From the NCBI GenBank assembly GCA_902517895.1, contig CABYEA010000004.1, forward strand, positions 1 through 64,000: 64,000 bases of DNA. Reading direction: 5' to 3'. This document shows positions 31,811 through 41,805 of this stretch, one piece after another. This DNA comes from an uncultured Bacteroidota bacterium. GTDB taxonomy: Bacteria > Bacteroidota > Bacteroidia > Flavobacteriales > Flavobacteriaceae. A program made the position numbers and the translations under genes. Numbering within the stretch: the first letter of the stretch is position 1; each line of letters opens with the position of its first letter. The notes below the pieces were generated by a model, which saw only the letters and a list, made by a program, of their open reading frames with translations, searched no databases and was not told the DNA's origin.

Positions 31811-33259
31811 TTAAAATTCTTCCCAGAAGTTTGTCGTAAATACATCTAAATATTCCGGAATAACTTCATTCTTATTGTCAACTTTTTCAAATATTTCTTT
31901 ATTTATATTCTTAGAATCAAAAATCTGAAATTCAGTTGTGGTTTTTACATCGGTTATTAAGTCCATTCTAAAAGAAATTTCATTTTGCTTTCGTCTGCCT
32001 TTTACATTTTTATTTTTTTCAATCAACTTTATAGGTCTGTCAAATCCTGTTCTTTGTCCAAAGTTGATTTTTGCATATGATAAGCCATACTTTTCATTTT
32101 CGAATTTAGATAAAATCATTTTTCCTTCACGTAGGTAAATATTTACAAAAACTCCAAATAATTTTATGCTGTAAACAGTTTTAATATTTCTAAAATCGAT
32201 TCGGACAATTGCAAAATCATCAGGGTTTATGTGTAAAGTTGCAGAGTATTTAGATCTTCCTTTTGGTATAGCTTCAATTTGATATACTAAATCATCACCA
32301 AGAATATTGAAAGTTGGAACGGAAAAATTATACTTATTTGGTTTTAGTATAAAATCCAATGCAGTTCCCCTTTCAAAAAAAAGTAAATTGTAAATTCTGT
32401 TAATTGCCCATATCTGACTTCTAGCAAAATCATTTTTTTCTATTGTTTCTTTTTCTTGAAATTTTTTTAATGATTCGACATTAGTACTATCTAGTTCTTC
32501 TAATCCTTCAATCTCCAAGTCGCCACCAAATATTCCAGATTTAATCTTATAATATGAATCAGGTTTCAATTCCTTTTTAAAGGCCTCCTCCATTTTTTTA
32601 TTTATCGACTCTAAAATTTCCCCATCTTTATTATAAGTTTCTCTTGATTTAATAATCTTTATTTTTTTACTATTATTATCGTCATTACTTCTAAAGTAAT
32701 AAGCTAAAGTTTGTAATCCAGAACTATTCTCATTGGTTAGGTTCTTTAATAAGCTGTCGATTAAAATTTTATTAATGTCGGGTACAGTAGATTTAAATTT
32801 ATCAATTATAAATTTTTCTGTAATAGAATTAGATTGTCTACTTAGATAAATTTTGTTTTCAGTAAAACCCTTTTTGTAATTATTATCAATATTTGCGATA
32901 ACTTTTGAAATAATTTCCTTAGAACTTAATTTTTTATTTGTTAAAAAAATATCAGATAGTTTTATCGGTGTTTCGTTCAATTTTATGATTGTGTCGTTAA
33001 AGTCATTTATAAAGTATGATCTTTTATTATATCCCATCGACGAAATATACATTGAGTCATTTTGAGATAATTGAGATTTAATTAATTCAAAATTTCCATT
33101 TTCGTCAGAAATTAATCCATTATTATTAGAAAAATAAATATTGGTATACGGAATTGGTAGGGAAGTTATAGAGTCAATTATTTGAACATTTAATGATTGA
33201 CCATTAACTTCCTTTGTTATTAACAATAAAATGAGAAGTAAAAAAAAAATTCTATTCAC
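31811..33259 (-). CDS. Carboxypeptidase-like regulatory domain-containing protein
   Basis: Signal peptide; VQIIDSITSLPIPYTNIYFSNNNGLISDENGNFELI...YISSMGYNKRS. Confidence 0.75.
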   Translation of the reverse strand: MNRIFFLLLILLLITKEVNGQSLNVQIIDSITSLPIPYTNIYFSNNNGLISDENGNFELIKSQLSQNDSMYISSMGYNKRSYFINDFNDTIIKLNETPIKLSDIFLTNKKLSSKEIISKVIANIDNNYKKGFTENKIYLSRQSNSITEKFIIDKFKSTVPDINKILIDSLLKNLTNENSSGLQTLAYYFRSNDDNNSKKIKIIKSRETYNKDGEILESINKKMEEAFKKELKPDSYYKIKSGIFGGDLEIEGLEELDSTNVESLKKFQEKETIEKNDFARSQIWAINRIYNLLFFERGTALDFILKPNKYNFSVPTFNILGDDLVYQIEAIPKGRSKYSATLHINPDDFAIVRIDFRNIKTVYSIKLFGVFVNIYLREGKMILSKFENEKYGLSYAKINFGQRTGFDRPIKLIEKNKNVKGRRKQNEISFRMDLITDVKTTTEFQIFDSKNINKEIFEKVDNKNEVIPEYLDVFTTNFWEEF

Positions 33260-33320
33260 TTAAACCCTTTAAATTTTGTTACTTTTATAAATATAATAAA
33301 TTGTATAATACAGATTAAAT

Positions 33321-34574
33321 ATGCCCTTTACAAACGACGCAATAGTATTTGGAATTCTAATGATTTCCTTAGGTTTTGTTTTTTATACAGAGTCTCTAAA
33401 GGAAGGGTTCTGGCATAAGTTCTACAAGTTAATCCCAGGATTATTAATGTGCTATTTTATTCCTGCTATATTCAATTCGATTGGAATAATATCTTCAGAG
33501 AAATCTCAAACCTACTTCATTGCAAGCAGATACTTACTTCCAGCTGCCCTACTATTAATGACTTTAAGTATTGATTTAAAAGCTATATACAACCTTGGTT
33601 ATAAGGCGTTAATTATGTTTTTTACGGGTACTATCGGAATAATTATGGGAGGTCCAATATCTATTTTAATTTTATCAATGTTTTACCCAGAATTATTTAA
33701 CGGGGCCGGTCCTGACGCAATATGGAGAGGATTATCAACTCTTGCCGGAAGTTGGATTGGAGGTGGTGCAAATCAAGCAGCAATGCTTGAAATATTCGAA
33801 TATAATCCTCAAAAATATGGAGCAATGGTGTTGGTGGATATTGTTGTTGCAAACATTTGGATGGCAATTATTTTATTTGGTATTGGTAAGAAAAAAATGA
33901 TAAATAAATGGCTTAAGGCGGATACTACCGCAATTGAAGATTTGAAAAAAAAGGTTACATTATTTTCCAATAGCACTAGCAGAATTCCAAACTTAAGTGA
34001 CTATATGGTTTTATTAGCAATAGCGTTTGGTGCCGTTGCCTTATCTCATTTCGGAGCCGAATATATATCTAAATTTCTGACCTCAAATTTTGAAGCTGTA
34101 GCGGATAAAAGCTCAGGGCTTTCGTCTTTTGCATCCAGGTTCTTTTGGATGATTTCAATTGCCACATTTATAGGAATAGGGTTATCATTTACAAAAGCTA
34201 AAAATTTTGAAGGAGCTGGAGCAAGTAAAATCGGAAGTATATTTATATATATACTTGTTGCTACAATAGGTATGAAAATGGATTTAGGGTCTATTCTTGA
34301 TGAGCCAAAACTAATTCTTATTGGATTAATTTGGATGTCAATTCATGCGATACTACTTATTGCAGTCGCAAAATTAATTAGGGCGCCATACTTTTTTCTA
34401 GCCGTTGGTAGTCAAGCTAATGTTGGTGGTGCTGCTTCTGCTCCTGTTGTAGCTGCTGCTTTTCATCCATCTCTTGCCACAGTTGGAGTATTATTAGCTG
34501 TATTTGGATACGTTGTGGGGACTTATGGTGCAATGATATGTACTTGGTTAATGGAATATTGCTCTGCTCTTTGA
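33321..34574 (+). CDS. DUF819 family integral membrane protein
   Basis: Multi-TM; LAGSWIGGGANQAAMLEIF and GSQANVGGAASAPVVAAAFHPSLATVGVLLAVFGYVVGTYGA. Confidence 0.88.
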   Translation: MPFTNDAIVFGILMISLGFVFYTESLKEGFWHKFYKLIPGLLMCYFIPAIFNSIGIISSEKSQTYFIASRYLLPAALLLMTLSIDLKAIYNLGYKALIMFFTGTIGIIMGGPISILILSMFYPELFNGAGPDAIWRGLSTLAGSWIGGGANQAAMLEIFEYNPQKYGAMVLVDIVVANIWMAIILFGIGKKKMINKWLKADTTAIEDLKKKVTLFSNSTSRIPNLSDYMVLLAIAFGAVALSHFGAEYISKFLTSNFEAVADKSSGLSSFASRFFWMISIATFIGIGLSFTKAKNFEGAGASKIGSIFIYILVATIGMKMDLGSILDEPKLILIGLIWMSIHAILLIAVAKLIRAPYFFLAVGSQANVGGAASAPVVAAAFHPSLATVGVLLAVFGYVVGTYGAMICTWLMEYCSAL

Positions 34575-34575
34575 T

Positions 34576-35139
34576 TTATTTAAACCATTCGGTTTTAGCT
34601 AAAATATCATCCCTTTGGGTCGCAATTTTTTCTTCATGATTAAATTCACCCATATAAAAAAAACCTAAACATTTTTGATTTCTCTCTAAGTGAAAATATT
34701 TACCCATATTTTGAATATAACTTGGTGTGCTCCAATAGCAACCAATGTTCTTTTCGACACAGGTAAGCCACATGTTTTGAACAGCCATAGCAGTTGAGGC
34801 AATTTCTTCCCACTCAGGAATTGACTCAGCAATATCTCTATTCATAAAAATTACTATTAAACAATTGGATTGAACACACTTATCTATTATTTTTTTTTCT
34901 TTAATACTTACATTTTCTAGTTTTGATGAAAGCTTTAAGTGATTAACCATTGAATTAGCTAATTCAATTTTAAATTCATTTTGATAAACCTTGAAAAACC
35001 AAGGCTGCGTAAGTTTATGAGAAGGTGCATAATTAGCATTTTCTAGGATTTCATTTATATCATTTTCCGAAATATCACCCCCTTTATATTGACTTGGATA
35101 AATTGTTCTTCTTTTCTTAATTGATTCTGAAACTGTCAT
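34576..35139 (-). CDS. Nitroreductase family protein
   Basis: SIKKRRTIYPSQYKGGDISENDINEILENANYAPSHKLTQPWFFKV. Confidence 0.9.
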   Translation of the reverse strand: MTVSESIKKRRTIYPSQYKGGDISENDINEILENANYAPSHKLTQPWFFKVYQNEFKIELANSMVNHLKLSSKLENVSIKEKKIIDKCVQSNCLIVIFMNRDIAESIPEWEEIASTAMAVQNMWLTCVEKNIGCYWSTPSYIQNMGKYFHLERNQKCLGFFYMGEFNHEEKIATQRDDILAKTEWFK

Positions 35140-35214
35140 AATAGTTTTAATTGTAATTCTTTATAAAAATACTACTTAGAAACAGTATAAATAATTAAAT
35201 TTATAAAAAAAATA

Positions 35215-36390
35215 ATGAGAAAAGATCAATTTGAGTCACCAGATTATTTTAAGGTTGAAAAGCTTTTTTCTGAAGAACAAATCATTGTTAGAGACGCTAC
35301 AAGACAATGGGTCAAAGAGTACGTGTCACCTATAATCGAGGATTGTAATCTAAAAGGTGTTTTTCCAAAAGAGTTGATTAAAGGCATTGCAGAAATCGGA
35401 GGTTTTGGGGCAATTCTTCCAGCTAAATATGGAGGGTCAGAACTTGATTTAATTTCATATGGACTTATGATGCAAGAACTTGAAAGAGGTGATTCTTCAA
35501 TCAGAGTAATGTGTTCAATTCAAACATCATTGGTAATGAATAATATATTTGAACACGGAAACTATTTTCATAAAGAAGAATTTCTGCTAAAACTTTCAAA
35601 GGGGGAATTGATTGGCAGTTTTGGGCTTTCAGAACCGGGACATGGCTCAGACCCAGCCTCAATGCAAACAAGACACACTATTGATGGTGATCATTATATC
35701 ATTAACGGTTCAAAAATGTGGATTGGAAATGCGCCTTTTTGTGATATGGCGTTAGTATGGTCCAAGTCTGCAAATGATAACTATGCATGTTTTATTGTTC
35801 AAAGAAATGACCCTGGTTTTTCAACATCAAAAATTGATAAAAAATGGTCATTTCGTGCATCTGAAACAGGTGAACTAATTTTTGATAACTGCAAGGTTCA
35901 TAAAAAATATTTACTGTTTGAGTCAGACAGCATTAATGCAGCACTTAAAAGTCTTAATATTGCACGTTACGCAGTGGCGTGTGGTTCGATTGGAATCGCC
36001 ATGGAATGTTATGACGTAGCACTAAAATATGCTGACGAAAGAATTCAGTTTGGTAAAAAAATATCATCTAACCAACTAATTCAAAAAAAATTAGTTGATA
36101 TGATAACCGAAATTACTAAGGCTCAACTTTTGAATTGGAAACTTGGAATGATGATGAACGATGATGATGCAACATTTGAACAGATTTCTATGGCTAAACG
36201 AAATAATGTATCGGTTGCTTATAATGTGGCTAGAAATGCCAGACAGATTCTTGGTGGTATGGGTATTACTGCCGAATATCCAGTTATGAGGCACCTTATT
36301 AATCTTGAGACGTTAATCACATATCAAGGAACTGATGAAATTCACACACTGATTACAGGCAGAAATATCACAGGTGTTTCTGCTTTCTAG
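35215..36390 (+). CDS. Acyl-CoA dehydrogenase family protein (glutaryl-CoA dehydrogenase-like)
   Basis: GSFGLSEPGHGSDPASMQT, GSKMWIGNAPFCDMALVW, QILGGMGITAEYPVMRHLINLETLITYQGTDEIHTLITGRNITGVSAF. Confidence 0.9.
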   Translation: MRKDQFESPDYFKVEKLFSEEQIIVRDATRQWVKEYVSPIIEDCNLKGVFPKELIKGIAEIGGFGAILPAKYGGSELDLISYGLMMQELERGDSSIRVMCSIQTSLVMNNIFEHGNYFHKEEFLLKLSKGELIGSFGLSEPGHGSDPASMQTRHTIDGDHYIINGSKMWIGNAPFCDMALVWSKSANDNYACFIVQRNDPGFSTSKIDKKWSFRASETGELIFDNCKVHKKYLLFESDSINAALKSLNIARYAVACGSIGIAMECYDVALKYADERIQFGKKISSNQLIQKKLVDMITEITKAQLLNWKLGMMMNDDDATFEQISMAKRNNVSVAYNVARNARQILGGMGITAEYPVMRHLINLETLITYQGTDEIHTLITGRNITGVSAF

Positions 36391-36437
36391 AAATAAATAC
36401 ACTAATTAGTTGGAATAAAATTTGTGATATTTGCAAT

Positions 36438-38780
36438 GTGAAAAGTAATCTATTATTTTTTCTGCTTCTGCCATCATTAATTTATTCTCAGATTGAGGGT
36501 GCAATAAATGGTTATGTTTTTGATTCAAAAAGTCAACTGCCACTTTTTGGTGCAAATGTCGTAATTGAAGGAGCTGAAAAAGGTGCAATTTCTGACGAAA
36601 ATGGTTTTTTTGAAATTTCAGAAATAAAACCCCAATCATATAATTTAACCATCAGCTATATTGGTTATCAACCGAAAAAAATATTTAATGTTATAGTTAA
36701 AAGTAAAGGAAATCAAACACTAGAAATATATTTGATGGAATCTACTCAGGAACTCGACGAAGTAATTTTGTTTGAAAGTCCCTTTAAAAAGTCCAAAGAA
36801 ACACCTCTGTCAATCAATACATTTTCAAGAGTAGAAATAGAAAGTTATCCAGGTGCTGATAATGATGTAACAAAAGTTGTTCAAAGCATGCCAGGGCTTT
36901 CACCATCTGTTGGAGGATTTAGAAATGATATAATTATACGAGGTGGTGCTCCAAATGAAACAGTATATTATTTAGATGAAATAGAAATTCCAAATATAAA
37001 CCACTTTAGTACTCAAGGAAGTGCTGGAGGACCCCAGGGAATGATTAATATATCATTTATTGATGAAGTAACACTAAGTACTTCAGCATTTGGTATCGAA
37101 TATGATAATCCTCTGAGTGGAGTATTACAATTCAATCAGAGAAATGGTAATCCAAAGAATATCAGCGGAAACTTTAGATTTGGAGCAAGTGATTCAGCTA
37201 TTACAATTGAGGGGCCTTTTTCAAAGTCTGATGACAATAAAACAACATTTATTTTTTCAGCAAGAAAAAGTTATCTACAGTTTTTATTTAAATTAATTGG
37301 TCTTCCAATCAGACCTGACTATTGGGATTTTCAGGGAAAAATAAATCACAAGATTGATGAATATAATAGCATAAATATTATTGGCCTTGGTGCAATTGAT
37401 AATTTTTCTGTGGAAGCACCTGAAGACTTTGATTTTACCCAACAATCATTTTTAGAGCAAGTACCAATAATTAAGCAAAACTCGTTAACTCTGGGAGCAT
37501 CTTGGATAAGAAAATATAGAGAAAGTAAAGGTCAATTTATTTTGGCCTTAAGTACTAATAAACTAAAAAATATTTTCTCAAGTTACTTTGATAATGAAAA
37601 TTTAGAAGGATTATACTTTAGAAATGATTCACACGAGTGGGAAACTAAATTAAGAGCTAAAACAATTAACTATATTGATGATTGGAAAATAACTTGGGGA
37701 GCAAATATTCAATATTCTGATTACTACAATAATACGATAGATATTATTAACACATCAGAGTATTTTACCCAAATTAATTTTTATAAATACGGATTATTTG
37801 GAAGTATTTCAAAAAGTTTCATTGATTCAAAATTAGATATATCATTAGGAATAAGAGCTGATGAAGATAATTTTAGTGAAGGCTCAAAACTTCTTGATAA
37901 TATTTCACCCAGAATTTCAACTTCATATGCACTGACTGAAGATCAAAGATTAAAATGGAATTCAAGTATCGGGACTTATTTTAAAATTCCCCCATACACG
38001 ATTTTGGGCTTTAAAGAAGTTTCAGGAGATTTTACTAATCGAAACTCTAAGTACACAAAAAGTAATCACTATGTAACAGGTTTGGAATATGCATTAGGAA
38101 ATGCGTCTAGAATTTCAATTGAAGGATTTATTAAAAATTATGAAAATTTTCCTGTTTCCATAGTTGACGGAGTTTCATTAGCAAATAAAGGAGCTGATTT
38201 TGAAGTACTAGGTAATGAGAATATAATTACAAATGGAAGGGGAAAAACAAAAGGGATAGAGTTTTTATTTCAACAAAAATTAACAAGAAATTTCTACGGA
38301 ATTTTCTCATACACTTTCTTTAAAAGTGAATTTACCGATATTAACGGAAATTATCTTCCTTCTGTTTGGGACAGTAAACATCTTTCATCTTTCAGTGGAG
38401 GTTATAAGCTCAAACGAAACTGGGAGGTAAGTTCAAAATGGCGTTTTGCAGGAAGAACTCCTTATGTTCCTTATGATTTAGTTTCCAGTCTTTCCAATTA
38501 TCCTAATATGATTCTAGATTATTCTCAACTTGGAGATGTAAAACTTGGTAATTTTTCTCAGTTAGATATAAGATTTGATAAAAAATGGAATAAAGAAAAA
38601 ATATCTATCAATTTCTTCATAGAAATCCTTAACCTTCTATCTCAAAAAATACCAACTCCTCCAGAGTATGGTTTGCAAAGGGATAATATTGGTAATATAA
38701 TTACACCTTTTACACTGGTTGAAGTAGATGTCAACAGAGAATCAATTATTCCTTCATTTGGCTTTTCAGTAGATTTTTAG
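36438..38780 (+). CDS. TonB-dependent receptor with N-terminal carboxypeptidase-regulatory-like domain
   Basis: GTG start; GAINGYVFDSKSQLPLFGANVVIEGAEKGAISDENGFFEI; plug DIIIRGGAPNETVYYLDEIEIPN. Confidence 0.92.
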   Translation: MKSNLLFFLLLPSLIYSQIEGAINGYVFDSKSQLPLFGANVVIEGAEKGAISDENGFFEISEIKPQSYNLTISYIGYQPKKIFNVIVKSKGNQTLEIYLMESTQELDEVILFESPFKKSKETPLSINTFSRVEIESYPGADNDVTKVVQSMPGLSPSVGGFRNDIIIRGGAPNETVYYLDEIEIPNINHFSTQGSAGGPQGMINISFIDEVTLSTSAFGIEYDNPLSGVLQFNQRNGNPKNISGNFRFGASDSAITIEGPFSKSDDNKTTFIFSARKSYLQFLFKLIGLPIRPDYWDFQGKINHKIDEYNSINIIGLGAIDNFSVEAPEDFDFTQQSFLEQVPIIKQNSLTLGASWIRKYRESKGQFILALSTNKLKNIFSSYFDNENLEGLYFRNDSHEWETKLRAKTINYIDDWKITWGANIQYSDYYNNTIDIINTSEYFTQINFYKYGLFGSISKSFIDSKLDISLGIRADEDNFSEGSKLLDNISPRISTSYALTEDQRLKWNSSIGTYFKIPPYTILGFKEVSGDFTNRNSKYTKSNHYVTGLEYALGNASRISIEGFIKNYENFPVSIVDGVSLANKGADFEVLGNENIITNGRGKTKGIEFLFQQKLTRNFYGIFSYTFFKSEFTDINGNYLPSVWDSKHLSSFSGGYKLKRNWEVSSKWRFAGRTPYVPYDLVSSLSNYPNMILDYSQLGDVKLGNFSQLDIRFDKKWNKEKISINFFIEILNLLSQKIPTPPEYGLQRDNIGNIITPFTLVEVDVNRESIIPSFGFSVDF

Positions 38781-38946
38781 ATTGATTTTTGGTCTAGTAA
38801 GCATTTTTTATTAAAAATGTTAATTATTTGAATATATTTCAATTATAATGTCAATATAGTATGATTATTATTGTCTTTTAGTCAAAATTTCAATACTATT
38901 TTTAATAAAAATTTATTTTTAAAGCCCATTTTTTTACAATTATGCA

Positions 38947-38976
38947 TTGCGTTAACAGATTATTAACATATATTTA
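38947..38976 (+). promoter_or_regulatory. Putative Bacteroidota-type promoter for the TBDT/SGNH-like pair
   Basis: TTG-N19-TATATTTA, 30 nt upstream of ATG 39006. Confidence 0.55.
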
Positions 38977-39005
38977 GCCTATTAAAAATTAAACATAAAC
39001 AAATT

Positions 39006-41786
39006 ATGAAAACAATTCTTAAGATTTTAATAATGTTAGTTGGGGTTTTTACTTATGCTCAGACTACAGTTTCTGGAAGTATAACTGATCAAAATAACCA
39101 ACCATTATCAGGCTCTACTGTCATTGTAGTTGGGACGTCAAGCGGTGTTGCAGCTGATTTTGACGGTAATTACTCTATTACTGTTGATATGGATACTCCA
39201 TTTAGTATCGAGGCAAGTAGTGTTGGTTTCAAACCTGCAACCGTTGAAGTTACAGGTAGCTCAACAATAAACATTGTTTTAGAAGACAATTCAGCTCTTG
39301 ATGAAGTTGTAGTTTCAGCTTCAAGAACTCCACAAAGAGTTTTTGAATCTCCCGTAACAATCGAAAGATTTGGTACTAAGGATATTAGAACCACTGCTTC
39401 AGCAGATTTTTATGACGGACTTGAAAACTTAAAAGGTGTTGATATTAATGTAAACAGTTTTACTTTTAAATCGATCAACACAAGAGGTTTTGCAACATTT
39501 GCAAACACAAGATTTGTACAATTAGTTGACGGAATGGACAATTCAGCTCCTGCACTTAATTTCCCATTAGGTAACCTATTGGGAATGACAGAAGTTGATG
39601 TTCTTGACGTCGAATTAGTTCCAGGTACATCATCTGCACTTTATGGTGCAAACGCATTTAATGGTATTTTATTAATGCGTAGTAAAAATCCGTTTGATCA
39701 CCAAGGAATTAGTGGTCAATACAAAAGAGGTGTTACCGTGCAAGACGCTGCTGGAACAAATGAATTCCAGGACCTTCAAATAAGATGGGGTCATAAGTTC
39801 AGTGATAAACTTGCCATGAAAATTAACTTCGGATATTTAACCGGAACGGACTGGATCGCTAATAGTGAAGAAGATAAATTAAATAGAGCTGTTTTTGCAG
39901 GCGTATATAATAAAGATGGGATTAATATCTATGGGGATGAGGTTCAGACAAATATATATGGCGTTGCTCAACAAATGGTTGGGTTAGGTCTTTTACCAGC
40001 GGGTGCTGAAGCACTAGTTCCTTCAACTAATGTTAGCAGGACAGGGTATAATGAAACAGATATGGCAGAACCTGATGCAACTAGTAAAAAGGCTGATTGG
40101 GGTATATACTACAGGCCAATTGAAGGAAGTAACCTTGAAATTTCATACATTGGAAAATGGGGTACTGGTAAGACTTTATACCAAGGTATAAATAGATATG
40201 CTATTAAGAACTTCTTAATGACTCAACATAAACTTGAAGTAACCAATGATAATTGGTTTGCTAGAGCATATGTAGTTGAGGATGATGCAGGAGACTCTTA
40301 TGATATGACATTTGCTGCAATTAATGTTAACAGAAGATGGAAACCAGACCTTAACTGGTTTGCAGAATACGTTGGTGGAATTGTGAACGGTCAACTAGCA
40401 GGAATGACAATCGACCAGGCTCACGTTTTAGGTAGGCAATTAGCGGATACAGGAAGATGGCTTCCTGGATCTGAAGAATTTAATGCTAATTTAGCAGAGG
40501 TAATTCAGGACCCAGATTTAACTACCGGTGCAAGATTTACTGACAATTCTAAATTCTATCATTTGGACTATAATTATAACTTTGGTCACATGTGGGATTG
40601 GGCAGAGGTCCAAGTTGGAGGATCTGCAAGAAGATATTCTTTGAATTCTGGCGGAACGATCTTTACAGATGTTGACGGACCAATTGAGTATCAAGAAACA
40701 GGTTTCTACACGCAAGCTGTTAAGAAAATGATGGATGATAGACTTGTCGTTACAGGTGCAATTAGATATGACAAATCAGAATACTTTGATGGTCAATTTT
40801 CTCCAAGAGCAGTTTTAAGTTATACTGCCGGTGAGTACAAGAATTTAAACTTCAGAGTTTCTTACCAAACAGGATTTAGAACTCCAACAACTCAGGATTT
40901 ATTTATCGGACTAGACGCTGGTCAAGCTAGACTAGTTGGTTCTGCTGAAGGTAACCCTGAAAGATATATTAGAGATTATGGAATTAGCACTGCAGGTCAG
41001 GCTTTAGGAATTCCAGCAACAGTAACAATATCAGGTGCTTCTGCATATAATAATGCTTATGAAGCTAGTTCTGTACAAGCTTTTGCTGCTGCGGGTGATC
41101 CGTCACTTCTTAGAGTAGCTGAAGTTGATTATGTTAAGCCTGAGCAAATGCAATCAATGGAATTTGGTTTTAGAGGTAAATTATCAAGAACATTCACTGT
41201 TGATGCTGCTGTATACAGAAATGATTTCCAGGATTTCATTAACACTCAAGTTGTATTATCTCCTCTATATGGAGAAGTTGGTGATGGAGGTTTATCAGTT
41301 CTTGCAATGGCAAATCAAGATTTTGAAACATGGAGTTCATACACAAACTCTCCAGCAGAAATATCTTCTTGGGGGATGTCTATAGGAATGGCTACCAAAA
41401 TCTTTGGAAATTTTGATCTTTCTGGTAGTTACACAAAATCAAAATTAGAGTTTGAACAAGCATTGTATCCAGACTTTAGAACAAACTGGAATACTCCCGA
41501 GCATAAGTTTAAAGCTCAGTTTGGTAATACAGAGTTGTTTAGAAACTTTGGATTTAACATAGCTTGGAGATATTGGAGTGAATACTTATGGCAAGCATCT
41601 TTTGGAGATGGTATGGTGCCAGAAACTCATGTATTGGATGCACAATTCAATCTAACTGTACCAAAATGGAAATCTACAATAAAGGTTGGTGCAACTAATA
41701 TCGGAGGAGATGAATACTTTACAGCATTTGGTTCAGGATTTATAGGAACTCAGTATTATATCTCATGGACTGCTAATAACTTTTAA
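39006..41786 (+). CDS. TonB-dependent receptor with N-terminal carboxypeptidase-regulatory-like domain
   Basis: Signal peptide; TTVSGSITDQNNQPLSGSTVIVVGTSSGVAADFDGNYSI; plug INTRGFATFANTRFVQLVDGMDNSAPALNFPLGNLLGMTEVDVLDVELVPGTSSALYGANAFNGILLMRSK. Confidence 0.94.
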   Translation: MKTILKILIMLVGVFTYAQTTVSGSITDQNNQPLSGSTVIVVGTSSGVAADFDGNYSITVDMDTPFSIEASSVGFKPATVEVTGSSTINIVLEDNSALDEVVVSASRTPQRVFESPVTIERFGTKDIRTTASADFYDGLENLKGVDINVNSFTFKSINTRGFATFANTRFVQLVDGMDNSAPALNFPLGNLLGMTEVDVLDVELVPGTSSALYGANAFNGILLMRSKNPFDHQGISGQYKRGVTVQDAAGTNEFQDLQIRWGHKFSDKLAMKINFGYLTGTDWIANSEEDKLNRAVFAGVYNKDGINIYGDEVQTNIYGVAQQMVGLGLLPAGAEALVPSTNVSRTGYNETDMAEPDATSKKADWGIYYRPIEGSNLEISYIGKWGTGKTLYQGINRYAIKNFLMTQHKLEVTNDNWFARAYVVEDDAGDSYDMTFAAINVNRRWKPDLNWFAEYVGGIVNGQLAGMTIDQAHVLGRQLADTGRWLPGSEEFNANLAEVIQDPDLTTGARFTDNSKFYHLDYNYNFGHMWDWAEVQVGGSARRYSLNSGGTIFTDVDGPIEYQETGFYTQAVKKMMDDRLVVTGAIRYDKSEYFDGQFSPRAVLSYTAGEYKNLNFRVSYQTGFRTPTTQDLFIGLDAGQARLVGSAEGNPERYIRDYGISTAGQALGIPATVTISGASAYNNAYEASSVQAFAAAGDPSLLRVAEVDYVKPEQMQSMEFGFRGKLSRTFTVDAAVYRNDFQDFINTQVVLSPLYGEVGDGGLSVLAMANQDFETWSSYTNSPAEISSWGMSIGMATKIFGNFDLSGSYTKSKLEFEQALYPDFRTNWNTPEHKFKAQFGNTELFRNFGFNIAWRYWSEYLWQASFGDGMVPETHVLDAQFNLTVPKWKSTIKVGATNIGGDEYFTAFGSGFIGTQYYISWTANNF

Positions 41787-41805
41787 AAATTAAAATAAAA
41801 TAATT

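Noticed and set aside
38781-39005. 225-nt AT-rich gap as a possible ncRNA or terminator
   Set aside because: Only a weak A/T stem (gcattttt/aaaaatgt) without T tract; apart from the promoter near its 3' end no structure is convincing
39170-41385. ORFs nested in the TBDT (39170..39394, 40518..40715, 41125..41385)
   Set aside because: Alternate-frame artefacts of a long, higher-GC gene
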